From assembly GCA_015143295.1 (NCBI GenBank), contig CM026565.1, positions 16,688,548-16,752,547 on the forward strand: 64,000 bases of DNA, given 5' to 3'. The stretch is from Tetracentron sinense. Lineage: Eukaryota > Streptophyta > Magnoliopsida > Trochodendrales > Trochodendraceae. A program made the translations under genes and the position numbers. Below, piece after piece: positions 1 to 13,295 of the stretch. The notes under the pieces are model-generated. The model saw nothing but the letters and a program-made list of their open reading frames with translations, was not told the origin of the DNA and made no database searches. Each line of letters begins with the position of its first letter. The stretch's first letter is position 1.

Positions 1-800
1 AGAGGAGGGTTCCTTTCCTTGCAAATGGAACTACAGAAAAAAACAACATAATGGAACCCCTGGAATGGGACCAGGGGTCCCTTACAATGTTAATAACCAA
101 AGAAAACATAGCAAATGAGGGGGTTTATACCCTAAGTTCTCCTGGACAGCAGCTGCGGCAATGAGCGGGCTACACGCGGTAGTGGCTACAAGGGTAGCGT
201 TGAAGGACCTGTAGGAACTCGTGGTGGCTCCGGGAAGGGCCTGAGGTGGAAGGCAAGGGAGTGAAGGTTGATGGGAGGGCTACCCGAGCTACCACAGTGG
301 CTATGTACAGGGTTTCTTTTTTAGAACCGTGGAAGAAGGTGGTGCAAGCAAGCCTTGGGTGATTACTTGAGGGCTAGACTTCACTTAATGTGATGGACTA
401 AGGTCTTTTGAAATGGCAAGGAGTGGTCTAACCGAGCATTTGGATATGGTAAGAAAATCCCTTTTTTTTTTTAAATCCCTCTGTATCAAACAGTGGCTGT
501 AATGGAGGTTTTTAGTATGGAATGGAAGGGAGCTATAGGCTTAGGGATGTTGGGTGATGACCTGGGGTGATTCCTAGATGGTCTGAGATGAGGTTGGAGG
601 GTGGTGGAATGGGATACGATGGGTTGGCCGAAGGGGGTGACTGTAAAATTTGTTTTTGAAAAAAAAAACTCCCTTGCAACAATGGCCTCGGTGGGGTTGA
701 AATAGAAGAAGAAGAAGGAGAGGGAAAGGATAAAGATGACCCCCACAAGCATAGGGGACAACTGGGGAGATGCAAGGAGGGGCAGGAGAGAGCAAGGGGC
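1..800. other. Unassigned spacer DNA
   Basis: I recognise no gene or element here. The stretch is GC-richer and G-rich on the + strand, and the open frames on the - strand are low-complexity (Pro/Ser/Phe runs from CT-rich DNA) with no family motif. It ends where telomere-like repeats begin. It could be the edge of an element lying mostly outside the window. Confidence 0.4.
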
Positions 801-814
801 AAGGGGCAAGCCTA

Positions 815-1010
815 GGGTTAGGTTTGGACCTAGGGTTTAGCTAGGGTTAGTCTAGGGTTTGGTCTAAGACTTAGACGCTACCTAGGGTTTAGTTTAGAGT
901 CTACCTAAGGCTTCTAGGGCTTGGGTTACGGTCTACCTAGGGCTACTAGGGTTTAGCCAGGGATAACCATGGTTAACGTAGGTTAACCATGGTTAAGCAG
1001 GGTGTAAAAA
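815..1010 (+). repeat. Degenerate telomere-like CTAGGGTTT repeats
   Basis: The core CTAGGGTTT or CTAGGGTTAG recurs about eight times at irregular 15-30 bp spacing. It is followed by two copies of TTAACCATGGTTAA, a palindrome that also forms the core of MITEs further right (about 50470, 57735, 59150, 62440, 62755). The block stops just before the gypsy reverse-transcriptase sequence at 1024. It resembles the plant telomere repeat TTTAGGG, but the units are too divergent to be a true telomeric tract. Confidence 0.5.
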
Positions 1011-1023
1011 TTAGGTGCTTACA

Positions 1024-2469
1024 ATGCGGATGTGCATTGACTACAGGCAGTTGAACAAGGTCACGATCAAGAATCGTTATCCATTACCTCTGATAGACGA
1101 TCTGTTTGACTAGCTGAAGGGTGCAAGGTTCTTTTCGAAGATTGATCTTCGATCTGGGTGCCATCAGTTGAATATCAAGGCAGAAGACGTTCTTAAGACG
1201 GCCTTCAGGACTTAGTATGGGCACTACGAGTTCTTGGTGATGTCTTTTGGTCTGACAAATGTGCCGGCTGCTTTCATGGATTTGATGAACCGGGTATTCA
1301 GACCATCTCTCGATCGATGTGTGATTGTGTTCGTTGATGATATCCTTGTGTATTCCAAGATATGAAATGATTATGCGAGAGACCTCCGTCTTACATTGCA
1401 AACTCTGTGAGAGCATAGCTTGTATGCTAAATTGAGCAAGTACGAGTTCTTGTTGGAGAAGGTGGCGTTCCTTGGCCACGTGGTGTCTATCGTGGGTATT
1501 TCAATCGACTCTGCGAAGGTAGAGGCAATGATGATTTGGGAGAGGCCGAAGAGTGTTATCGAGATTCGCAGTTTTCTCGGCCTTGCAGGTTACTACAGGA
1601 GGTTTGTGGAAGGATTCTCCAGCTTAGCAACTCTATTTACTTATCTCACATAGAAGAACACTAAGTTCACTTGGAGCTAGAAGTATGAGGCGAGCTTCAT
1701 AGAGTTGAAGAAGAGGCTTACTACAGCCCCTGTTCTTATAGTTCCATCTGGGAGCGGTGGTTTTGTAGTCTACAGTGATGCATCACTTATCAACGTAGGA
1801 TGTGTTCTGATGCAGCATGGGAAGGTCATTGCCTATGCTTCCTGATAGTTGAAAGACCATGGGAAGAACTATCCTATGCACAATCTAAAGCTTGCTGCAG
1901 TTGTTTTTGCGTTGAAGATTTGGCATCACTACCTGTATGGGGAACAGTTGGAGGTGTTCACGGATCACAAGAGCTTGAAGTATATGTTTTCCCAGAAAGA
2001 GCTAAATCTGAGGCAGCATCGATGGGTGGAATTCATAAAGGACTATGATTTATCGATCTAGTACCACTCAGGTAAGGCAAATGTAGTAACTGATGCCCTT
2101 GGCAGGAAGTCTTCCGAACACTTGCCTCACATGATGGTTCTTGAGTAAAAGATGTTGGAGGAAATGATGAACCTTGATACTAGCTTCAGCATGCCTACTT
2201 TTGGGCCAGTCATGGCAAATCTTACGGTTAAGACTTATAACCTGGTTCAAATTAACGAGTTACAAAGTTCGGATGCCGAATTGCTTGCTTACCGAGACAA
2301 GTCGGTTAGCAGTGGTAGTCAGGAGTTTAGTTTTGAATGGTGATGGTGCCATCACATTCAAAGGCATGTTGTGCGTTCCCACCGACACGGTATTAAGAAG
2401 TGAGATCTTGGATGAAGCCCATCGATCCAAGTACATGGTACATTCTGGAGGTACTAAGATGAACCTGAA
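1024..2469 (+). pseudogene. Gypsy pol fragment: reverse transcriptase and RNase H
   Basis: The translation shows the RT block around [10 protein letters not shown], the F(V/I)DDILVYS catalytic box near 1330-1350, the connection segment GHVVSxxGISID, and the Ty3-type RNase H with DHKSLKY near 1960-1985. It continues to the start of the integrase zinc region. This is part of the chromovirus fossil, is decayed, and is not expected to make a protein. The right edge is the copia junction; the rest of pol resumes at about 12000. Confidence 0.85.
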
Positions 2470-4177
2470 GGGGGATCCAGATAAAAATTTATGTCGAAAC
2501 TGGATCCCCTAGATCTTAACACCATAAAAAGCATCAAATTATCTAAGAGTTTTAGTCATATCACCTCAGTGAATGTTTTTCACCGATGAAGCTTAATCCA
2601 CTCGAACCGTCAGAACTCTTTGTAGAGATTTCTCCGAAAAAAAACTAGAAGCTTGATCCTTGTTCTTCGCTTTCCCCACGAAGCTTTAGAATCTCCTTTG
2701 GAATTATAGAAGTAAGAGGAACAAGATGGATCAATGGTGTAGACCTTCTATCACCAATAATACTAAGGTCCAAAACCCTAGATTTACAAAACCCAACTAG
2801 GACCCCCAATATAGCTCACGAAAATCCCTAGGATTCCTCAAGTGGGCGCCCCACCCTAGGGTTTAAACCCATGGGCTTTGGCCCATATTAAAGGTCCATT
2901 TTAATGGGTTTATGGATATGGGTCAAACCCATTTCCCCTTCAATTATATTAATTAAATAATTACTAAAATAATCCCTTAGTTTAAATTAACAATTAATTT
3001 AAACAATAGATTAACTATTAATCTATTTAATTAAATGATTAACTTTTAATCACTTAAAATAATTGATTAAATTTTAATCAATTATTGAGCTTGTATTTCT
3101 TATGTAAGCACCTCCACAGATTGCTCTGGGACATTCTTACCCTGGCTTATCCAATGTTATCCCATTGACCCTAAACGGGAATTACATCGGAATTGCAAGT
3201 GACGTGAGATATCCATGTTGCAATTGAATCCCAGTGTATGAACATTAACCATTACGGATCCTACCACTTGAACTTTTAAATTCGATTTATCCTTCTAAAT
3301 ACATTATCCCTAATGGGCCTTCGAGATTGACATACTATCTAACCCATAGCCCATTACAAATCATTCGGGTTTCCAAGACTTATGATTAAGCCATGAGAAA
3401 CAATTTCTCATGAAAAACATTTTGAAAAAATCCTTTTATAACTATAGTACATTTCAATAAAAGTATATTTCAAAACTTATTTTGTTTTCAAAATCACCTG
3501 CGCAGGATTTGAACTTAATCAACTGTCTTACCCGGAACTTGGATAATCTCTCTAATGAATGAGCATGGATTTCTTGTTTGAAATTTATCATGACTCGAAC
3601 AACTTTCTGACTATCCAACTGTCACTGTATTGTATTCCCTAAGTTAGAAAATACGTTGGTGGAATCAAAACAGTCAGATCACTGCCCAGTCATAGTTGAA
3701 CTCATCAGATCTAAGGATCATCGAAACCGTTCAATGTGAATGAGAGACCAACTATCTGATAGTATGTTTATGCAAGAGGTCTCTTATTGAATACAATCAG
3801 TTAGTGTACATTTAAGCACCCATATGCTGATGTGTAGTCTCCACTACAATAGTTCGAGATAGAACTACATCTCAACTATTGAGAACATCTTAGCATTCTG
3901 GTAGCCATATAAGTAAAGTGCCCAGCTTCATTCACAGCTGTGACTATATAAGGTATAAGGAACCGGAAAGTTATATCTACCTGTAATAATATAATCACAT
4001 AACTTTTCTACAATATGTCCTATGGACCTTTATCGATATCTCATATCGTATAGATCATCTCATGATCATGGTCAATTGCCCATAATGAATACACAATAGA
4101 TTAAGAAGAAGCATTTATTAATCAAATTAATAAGGTTCTAACAATCTAAATGAATTTTCTGGGCATCATGTCCAACA
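2470..4177 (-). repeat. Copia 3' LTR (left copy)
   Basis: About 1.7 kb. On the - strand it starts TGTTGGACATGATGCCCAG at 4177 and ends near GGATCCCCCTT at about 2470. It is closely similar to the right-hand LTR. It holds AT-rich TTAATTAA-type runs and no gene. The outer end is only approximate because the terminal bases next to the gypsy DNA are atypical. Confidence 0.85.
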
Positions 4178-4191
4178 ATCTCCCACTTGCC

Positions 4192-7100
4192 CTAAAAGTC
4201 ACTGTGCCATAGATTTGCAACATTAAGTTGAAACCTAATCTTTGTAACCACTACATCTTGTCTGTCAATGATCTCATGAATGAGATGATACTTCTGCTCC
4301 ACATGTTTCATCCTTTTGTGGTTTATAGGTTCTTTGCTATGGACTACTACACCGTTACTATCGCAGAAGAGAGTGATAGGTCTGAGTGCTGAAGGAACAT
4401 TTCCTAGCTCTTGCAAAAATCTTCTGAACCAGACTGCTTCTTTTGCTGCTTCTGAAGCTACAATATATTCTACTTCTGTGGTGGAGTCAGCAATACTCTT
4501 CTGCTTTATGCTGCGCCAACTGACAGCAGCACCACCCAGTGTAAGCACATACCCAGATGTGGAAGCTCTATTGTCCGGATCAGATTGGAAATAGGAATCA
4601 GTATAACCTAGTCCAACTAAATCTTCTGATTAAAAGGTAAGCACATAATCCCTAGTCCTTTTCAGGTACTTAATAATGTGCTTCACTGCAGTCCAATGAT
4701 TAACACCTGGATTGCTTTGGAACCAACTAACAACTCCCACTGCATGACAGATATCCGGTCTAGTACATAACATGGCATACATAAGGCTCCCACCTGCCGA
4801 AGCATAAGGGCGCCTCTTTATCTGCCCGATCTCATCAGCCAATGTAGGGGCCATCTTTTTAGACAAAGTGACACCATGTCTAAAAGTAATGAGTGTTGTC
4901 TTACAATCACTCATACTGTACCTAGACAATATCTGGTCTATGTAGGAAGTTTGGCTCAATCCCAACATTCGGTATTTTCTATCTCTCAGAATCTTTATTC
5001 CGAGAATATATGATGCCTCTCCCAAGTCTTTCATTGAGAAATGCTGAGAAAGCCATATCTTGACCAATGAGTAGGATGTCATTTACATAAAGAATTAGGT
5101 ATACTACCGCTCTCCCACTGTCCTTCTTGTATATACAAGATTCTTCCAAATTCTTTTGGAATTCAAATTCTTTGATCGAAAGATTAAATCTTTGGTTCCA
5201 GCTTCTTGAAGCTTGTTTCAACCCATATATCGACTTGTTGAGCTTCCATACCATGTTCTCCTGGTTAGGAGCAATAAAGCCCTCTGGTTGCTTCATATAG
5301 ATGTTTTCATCTAACATTCCATTAAGGAAAACAGTTTTGACATCCATTTTCCATATCTCATAGTCATGGTATGCAGTTATAGCTAGTAATATCCTGATGG
5401 ATTTAAGCATAGCTACAAGTGAAAAGGTATCCTCATAATCAACTTCTTGAATTTGAGGATAACCTTTTGCAAAAAGTCTAGCATTATAGGTCTCCATGTT
5501 ACCATCGGTACCCTTCTTCCTTTTGTAAATCCATTTGCATCCAATTGGCCTTATACCCTCTGATGGATCTACTAAAGTCCAGACACCGTTGTCATACATG
5601 GAATCTATTTCAACATTCATGGCTTTATTCCATTGAGATGCATCTACATCCAATGTAGCTTTCTGATAAGTATTAGGATCTTTATCCTCATCATCAGTGG
5701 TAACTAGATAAACTTCATTATTGTAATACTGAAGTCTATCCGGTGGTCTAGAAACTCTTTCAGACCTTCTCAGTGGAACAAAATTAGGAGAAATTAAAGT
5801 GGAAGGATTAGCTTTAGTTTGGACATTGGCTATGTCATCTTTCATCTCATGAAATTCAACTTTCTTAAGGAGATCCATTTCTTCCTCCAAGAAAGTGGCA
5901 TGAAGGCTAACAACTATTGTTTGGTCTGCCTTGGAGTAGAAATAGAAACCCTTAGTTTCTTTTAGATATCCAACAAAATTCCATGTCTCTATCCTAGATT
6001 CCAATTTAGTGGATTCGAGTTTGCGAACATGCGTAGGACAACCCCATACCCTTAGATGTTGTAAACTAGGTTTTCGCCCAGTCCACAATTCATAGGGTGT
6101 AAACAGAATAGACTTAGATGGAACCCCGTTTAGAATATAAATGGTAGTTTGTATAGCATATCCCTAAAGATATGAAGGAACATCGGCATGGCTCATCATA
6201 GAGCGAACCATGTCTAATAAGGTCTGGTTTCTTCTTTCCAAAACTCCATTTTGTTGAGGAGAGACAGGACTTGCCTATTGCGAGATAATCTCATTATGCC
6301 TTAAGTAATCCATAAACTCGTTGGTGAGGTATTCACCACCTCGATCTGATCGAAGTGCCTTTATGGTTTTGTCAATTTGATTCTCAACTTCTAATCTGAA
6401 TTCTTTGAACTTTTCAAAGGTGTCAGATTTATGTTGCATCCAATAGACATATCCATATCTGGAATAGTCATCGGTAATGTGACAAAATACTGGTATTGAC
6501 CTTGTGCAACAATGTTAAATGGACCACATACATCACTATGTATTAGTCTTAACTTTTCTTCGGCTCTGCCTACCTTTTTAGGATAAGGCTTCTTGATCAT
6601 CTTCCCTTCGAGACAAGACTCGCATCTAGGGAGTGGTTCTACCTTGAGGAAGTCAAGGGGACCATCTTTTACTAACCTCTTAATCCTATCAAGATTAATG
6701 TGACCAAGTCTCTTGTACCAAAGATAAGTAGACTTAGTGCAATGTCTCTTCATTCTAGACATTCTAGATGATGAGACATTGTCACTTTGCAGACATTCAT
6801 TATTTACCAATGGAAATATCAAATAAAGACCATTAATTAGATTACTAGTTATCAAGACCATTCCATCTTTCTTAATTTCAACAATTGAATTAAAATTGAT
6901 AGAGAATCCATAAAATAAGAGTCTAGATACTGAAATCAAATTTCGATGTGTTGAAGGCACATAAAAGCAGTCTTCTAAAATTAATGTATTTCCATTAGGT
7001 AAATAAAGAGTAAACAAACCGATTAACTTCACTGCAACATTTGCACCAGAGCCAACTTTAAGTTTCTGCTCCTGTTTGGTTGGCTTTCTGGTTTCCTTGA

Positions 7101-8073
7101 ACCCCTACAAAGAATTGCAAACGTGTATAGTGGATCCAGAATCCATGCACCATGAGCTAGGAGGACCGTCCAGAAAGTTAGACTCAACAATAATATGTAC
7201 TTCAAAATATCTCATACCTTGAATACTTCCGCTACCATTCTTAAGAGTTACGAGGTAACTCCTGCAATTCCTCTTCCAATGGCCTATTTTACCACACTGG
7301 AAACACTTTCCATTACCTTTGTTTTACTTGTCAGCTGTCCCTGAAGAACCTTTGGCAACTCTTGCCTTACCCTTATTGTCTTTAAACTTTCCTTTGCCTT
7401 TCTTCCCTTTTCTAAACTTTTTAGATTTCTTGGAGGTATCAGGTTTATCGACGATTAAAGTTTCACCTTTAGTTGACTTTTTGATCAAATCTTCTGTAGC
7501 CACAAGTGAGTTCATAAGCTCACTTAGTGACATTTCACTCTTGTTCATGTTATAATTTAACACGAACGAATTGAAGGACGGATGGAGTGACTGTAGAACA
7601 GTGTCAACTTGAGTGATGGCATCCATCTCTCCACCAAGAATTTTCAGTTCATTCAATAATCCCATCATCTTTATGATGTGTTCCCTGATTGAAGTTCCCT
7701 CAACCATCTTGGTGTTAACAAGGGATTTCAACTTTACTTGTCGGGCTAACCTATTTTGCTCACCAAACATCTCATGAAGGTCGTGCAAAATGTCAGAAGC
7801 CTTATCCATGTGTTCATGCTGGCTTTGCAAAATGTTAAACATCGAAGCCAGTATGTAACACTTGGTCATTTGATTGGACCTCTCTCATTGCTCTAGCTCA
7901 GCCTTTTGGGCCAGTGAAGCATCTGGAGGAATTTCGGGCTTAGGTGTCTTAAGATATAGGTCAAGGTTATCCACGGCAAACACAATTCTAATCTTTCTTT
8001 TCCAATCTACATAGTTAGTTCCTACTGACTTTTCATCATGAAGAATTTCAATTAATGGGTGTAGGCCTGTCAT
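4192..8073 (-). pseudogene. Copia gag-pol relic
   Basis: In - strand order: gag (about 8073-7324, UBN2-type capsid region), a CCHC knuckle (CFQCGKIGHWKRNC, about 7310-7258), pre-integrase and integrase start (LWYKRLGH and SCLEGK, about 7032-6391), reverse transcriptase (about 6088-4979, GCKWIYKRK and LYVNDILLIG) and RNase H (about 5082-4192). Protease could not be placed with confidence. The region is spread over several frames and is a fossil. All parts sit between the two LTRs in the expected order. Confidence 0.85.
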
Positions 8074-9795
8074 GATCTAATCAAATGACAAATAAGACAG
8101 TATTAGGGATCTATTGTATTCATTAATACCAATTAGATTATGGATCTGTTTCTAATGGTATTGCCAATTTAGGAAGAATTAATTGTCATCGAAAACCTAG
8201 ACACTGGCTTAATGTGATCCTGCCTTTGGGCACATCATCACATTGCCTTGATAGGCAGATAGAAACTATCTTCTCCAATTTCACAGATCTCATCTTGTGA
8301 ATTCTGAAGTATTCGATCTACTGTCTGATCTATTAGGGATGTTATACTCACGCTTTGGCGTTATTGTATAATAAACACCTAATGAAAGCTCACACTTTGA
8401 TGTTATTGCTCCCACTATTTGCTTATTCAGTTTTCACTATGTTCACTCATAGGTGAGAGGGATTGGGCCCGGCTTTAGCCTGTCAGCCTACTCACACTCC
8501 CCACTATAGGATCACATAGTGTATGGTAGAAGATTATAATACTTAGGGACTTGTCCCCAGTCTTATATACACATGATATATCAAGAGCAATTATTTCTAC
8601 AGAATAATTAAACATATAAAAAAATATCATCTCATGATAAATAAACAGCAGTTATCATCTTATGATAATAAAACATTAGTATACAAGATTAATCATTATG
8701 GGTCAATAAATTAAAATGCATGGATGCAAGGGAATATGATAAAAACAAAGGTAGCTTGCAAACTCCTTCGCGATCCCTTCCTTTATCATCTTATCTTGAT
8801 CACATCGCAACATCCTCCTTCGCAGCATGTCCACCAATGCATTAAATAGAATTTAAATGGCATTAGGGAAACCAGTATTCTATTTGTCCTTTTCAGGAAA
8901 ACCGAATGAATCTGTCCTTTACAGATTGCCAAAACCTACTACATATTAACCTCTAGTATGAATGCATGAATGATAAACAATTTATCATATATTATGACCC
9001 ATAACTATAATCTCATATAAATAAAAGATGTTACATGGTGATTGAGTACTTTTTCTTATTTTTAAAAGGATTTAAAATTTGATAACAATTATCAAATCGC
9101 CCAATAAAATTCTATATCTTATATAGATCAAACCCCAGAAAAAATAAATCAATTATATTTTTCATAAAACAATTTTCATAATCAAATAATGCAATTTAGG
9201 AAAAATTTGAAAGCCTCTTGGAAAATTAATTTAGAAAACTCTTTTCCCCGCTTTAGATTTTCGACTCAAATTTTGGCCCTCAAAAAGATTGATTCTGGAA
9301 AAACTTTCTTCATGAAAGTTGTAGCTCTTTTCGACGGCTTCGAAACGATGTACTGAAAGACCTAAATCGGACTTACGGTTATAAAGTTATGGCCAAAATA
9401 CCAAAACTGTATCGATTCTTCTAATCAAATACAAATCCAAAAATCCATAAATCAATTTAAATCGAAATAAGCTTTAATCTCCAAGAAAGCTTAAGCAAGG
9501 TTGTCAAACACCATTAGATTTATTAATTAATGATCAAATCATTTAAAAGGAATTTCAAAATAAACTCTTTGTTTTAAATTTAATTATATCACATATAATA
9601 CTAGTTTATAAAATTTATTTAATTATCAAATCTCATTCAATGATATAATAAATATTTATTTATTTATCTCATGAACAAATAAAATAATAAAAAAATACAA
9701 GCAATATTAAATAGATCTAAATTAATTCATCTCATGAATTAAATCATCCATTTAATTACCTTATCAAAATAAACAAAGAATACTCCTAACCTGAA
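8074..9795 (-). other. Copia 5' untranslated leader
   Basis: This is non-coding DNA between the primer-binding site (9796-9807) and gag. It is AT-rich (long AATTTAATTA-type runs) with no recognisable gene on either strand. A leader of more than 1.5 kb is long for a copia element and may include inserted or expanded AT-rich DNA. Confidence 0.55.
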
Positions 9796-9809
9796 GCTCT
9801 GATACCACT

Positions 9810-11991
9810 TAAAGGGGGATCCGAATAAAAATTTATGCGAAAACTAGATCCCCTAGATCTTAACACCATAAAAAGCATCAAAATTATCTAAGAGTTTTAG
9901 TCATATCACCTCGGTGAATGTTTTTCACCGGTGAAGCTTAATCCACTAGAACAGTCAGAACTCTTTGTAGAGATTTCTCTGAAAAAATACTAGAAACTCG
10001 ATCCTTGTTCTTCGCTATCCCCACGAAGCTTTAGAATCTCCTGTGGAATTATAGAAGCAAGAGGAAGAAGATGGATCAATGGTGTAGACCTTTTATCACC
10101 AATAATACTAAGGTTCAAAACCCTAGATTTGCAAAACCCAACTAGGACCACCAATATAGCTCACGAAAATCCCTAGGGGTCTCCCATAGGGCTCACGGTT
10201 TGGAGAGAGAGAGGAGAGGAGAGAAAAAATTCTAGAGAATTCTACTTAATGGTCTAGGTTGTTGGGGTATTTATAGACTCTAGTAGGATTTATTAATTAA
10301 CAATAACTCTTATTATTAATTAAATAAACTCCTACTTAATCTATAACTACTTTAGTTATAGTAATCCTATTAATTAAAGAGTCTCTATTATAAGAGGATT
10401 CCTTAATTAAAAGGGATAAGTCAACATCCTACACCAAAGTAGGAAACCTAGTTAAACTAGGAATCCACAAGGGGGGGCGTGAGCTTCTATGGGGCGTGGG
10501 ATTTGAGGAGTTAAAACTCCTTATTGTAATCTAATTACAATAACATCTTAATCCTAATTGCAATCCAACACTTAGATTTTAATTCCATAATAAAAGGAAT
10601 TATATTTCAATAATTATTCAATTAAACAAATCCTAATCCAATTAGGATTCCTCAAGTGGGCGCCCCACCCTAGGGTTTAAACCCATGGGCTTTGGCCCAT
10701 ATTAAAGGTCCAGTTTAATGGGTTTATGGATATGGGTCAAACCCATTTCCCTTTCAATTATGTTAATCAAATAATTACTAAGATAATCCCTTAGTTTAAA
10801 TTAACAATTAATTTAAACAATAGATTAACTATTAATCTATTTAATTAAATGATTAACTTTTAATCCCTTAAAATAATTGATTAACTTTTAATCAATTATT
10901 GAGCTTGTATTTCTTCTGTAAGCACCTCCACAGATTGCTCTAGGACAATCTTACCCTGGCTTATCCAATGTCATCCCATTGACCCTAAACGGGAATTACA
11001 TTGGAATTGCAAGTGATGTGAGATATCCATGTTGCAATTGAATCCCAGTGTATGAACATTAACCATTACAGATCCCGCCACATGAACTTTTAAATTCGAT
11101 TTATCCTTCTAAATACATTATCTCTAATGGGCCTTCGAGATTGACATACTATCTAACCCATAGCCCATTGCAAATCATTCGGGTTTCCAAGACTTATGAT
11201 TAAGCCATGAGAAACAATTTCTCATGAAAAATATTTTGAAAAAATCCTTTTATAAGTATAATACATTTTAATAAAAGTATATTTCAAAACTTATTTTGTT
11301 TTCAAAATCACCTGCGTAGGATTTGGACTTAATCAACTGTCTTACCCGAAACTTGGATAATCCCTCAAATTAATGAGCATGGATTTCTTGTTTGAAATTC
11401 ATCATGACTCGAACAACTTTCTGACTATCCAACTGTCACTATATTGTATTCCCTAAGTTAGAAAATACATTGGTGGAATCAAAATAGTCAGATCACTACC
11501 CAGTCATAGATGAACTCATCAGATCTAAGGATTATCGAAACCGTTCAATGTGAATGAGAGACCAACTATCTGATAGTATGTTTATGCAAGAGGTCTCTCA
11601 TTGAATGCAATCAGTCAGTGTACATTTAAGCACCCATATGCTGATGTGTAGTCTCCATTACAATAGTTCGAGATAGAACTACATCTCAACTATTGAGAAC
11701 ATCTTAGCATTCTGGTAGCCATATAAGTGAAGTGCCCAGCTTCACCCACAGCTGTGACTATATAAGGTATAAGGAACCAGAAAGTTACGTCTACCTGTGA
11801 TAATCTAATCACATAACTTTCCTATAATATATCCTATGGACCTTTATCGATATCTCATATTGTATAGATCATCTCATGATCATGGTCAATTACCCATAAT
11901 GAATACACAATAGATTTAGAAGAAGCAATTATTAATCAAATTAATAAGGTTCTAACAATCAAAATGACTTTTCTGGGCATCATGTCCAACA
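9810..11991 (-). repeat. Copia 5' LTR (right copy)
   Basis: About 2.2 kb. It ends on the + strand in GGGCATCATGTCCAACA at 11991, so the - strand starts TGTTGG. It is followed at once by gypsy integrase-region DNA. It matches the left LTR along its length apart from one extra block of roughly 0.47 kb that contains a GAGAGA run and TTAATTAA-rich DNA. Confidence 0.85.
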
Positions 11992-12018
11992 GTACCAAAA
12001 TCTCAAGAGGCACTACTG

Positions 12019-13198
12019 GTGACGGAACATGAAGAGGAAAGTAGTAGAGTGCGTGGCTCGTTGCTTGGTTTGCCAGCGAGTGAAGGTCGTGCATCAGAGG
12101 CCAGCAGGTCTTTTACAGCCCCTCCCTATTCTGAAATGAAAATGGGAGAATATCTCGATGGACTTCATAGTTGGCTTGCCAAGGATGGCAAAGGGATCTA
12201 ATACTATCTAGGTTGTAGTTGATCGGTTGACAAAGTCTGCACATTTCTCACCCTATCGGACTACGTACAGTATGAGCCAGCTAGTAGCCTTGTACACCAA
12301 GGAGGTGGTTCGACTGCATGGGGTGCCAGTTTCTATCATATCTTATTGAGACCCAAGGCTTACTTCCAGGTTCTGGAAGGGCTTTCAGAGTGTTATGGGT
12401 TCTCGGTTAGATTTCAGCACTGCCTTTCATCCTCAAACTAATGGATAAACTGAGAGGGTGAACCAGGTTATTGAGGACATACTCAGAGCTTGCATAATAG
12501 ACTTCCAGGGCAGTTGGGAGGATCATTTGCCTTTGGTTGAGTTCGCCTACAACAACAGTTACCAGGCGAGCATCCAGATGGCACCTTTCAAGGCCTTGTA
12601 TGGGAGAAATTGTAGAGCTCCTCTTTACTGGGATGAAGTTGGTGAAAGAAAGGTATTGGGTCCTGAGTTGATCGAGTAGATTGCAGCTAGGGTCAAGATC
12701 ATTCGGAAGAAGTTGAAGACAGCTCAGGATAGGTAGAAGAGCTATGCAGACACTCACCGCAAGGACTTGGAATTCCAGGTTGGGGATCGAGTCTTTGTGA
12801 AGATCTCTCCGAGTTGGGGAATTATGAGGTTCGAAAAGAAAGGAAAGCTTAGCCCGAGGTATGTGGGACCTTTTGAGGTGATCACGCGTGTCGGTGAAGT
12901 TTTTTACAGAGTAACACTACCTCCTCACATGGCAGTAGTCCACAATGTCTTTCATGTTTCCATGCTTCAGAAATATGTGTCGGACCCTTCGCATGTCATT
13001 GATCTTGATCCTGTGGAGATTCGAGAGGATCTCACATTAGTGGAGCAACCGACTCAAATCTTGGATCGTAGGGATCAAGTCTTGCGTACCAAGACTATCC
13101 CACTAGTCCTCGTGAAGTGGCAACACCATTCCATGGAGGAAGCTACCTGGGAACGCGAGGCTGAAGTGAGGGAAAAATACCCTCAACTGTTTGAGTAG
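12019..13198 (+). pseudogene. Gypsy integrase and chromodomain-like tail
   Basis: This continues the chromovirus pol to the right of the copia insertion. Recognisable blocks are the integrase core (FHPQTN, RVNQVIEDxLRAC and LPLVEFAYNNSYQ near 12420-12570), the GPFEVI/VFHVSMLQKY segment near 12870-12980, and the chromodomain-like end LVKWQHHSMEEATWE near 13110-13155. It belongs to the element at 1024-15445 and is decayed. The stop of the last frame is about 0.1 kb before the 3' LTR, as is normal for this lineage. Confidence 0.85.
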
Positions 13199-13295
13199 TA
13201 TTTCGATGGTGTTTGTAAAGTTAGTTGTTTTGTGTTTTTCTAGGTATGTAAGATCGTCTTAATTTCACGGATGACATTTCTGTAAGGGGGGAGGA

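Larger units (their letters stand above)
2470..11991 (-). mobile_element. Ty1/copia element (Angela-like), nested in a gypsy element
   Basis: Fossil copia retrotransposon on the - strand with two LTRs (about 2470-4177 and about 9810-11991). The 5' LTR on the right is followed by a primer-binding site complementary to initiator-Met tRNA (TGGTATCAGAGC, - strand, 9796-9807). The purine tract beside the left LTR reads AAGTGGGAGATTGTTGGA on the - strand, a junction very common in plant copia elements. Internal order is gag, CCHC knuckle, integrase, RT, RNase H, the copia order. The RNase H wording (ADSTTEVEYIVASEAAKEAVW, VPSALRPI) looks Angela/Tork-like from memory of the family. The LTRs differ by a few percent by eye and in length by about 0.47 kb. 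The coding region has several breaks. Confidence 0.9.

Noticed and set aside
486-809. Overlapping open frames on the - strand near the left edge
   Set aside because: Low-complexity Pro/Ser/Phe products from CT-rich DNA, overlapping in three frames, with no family motif.
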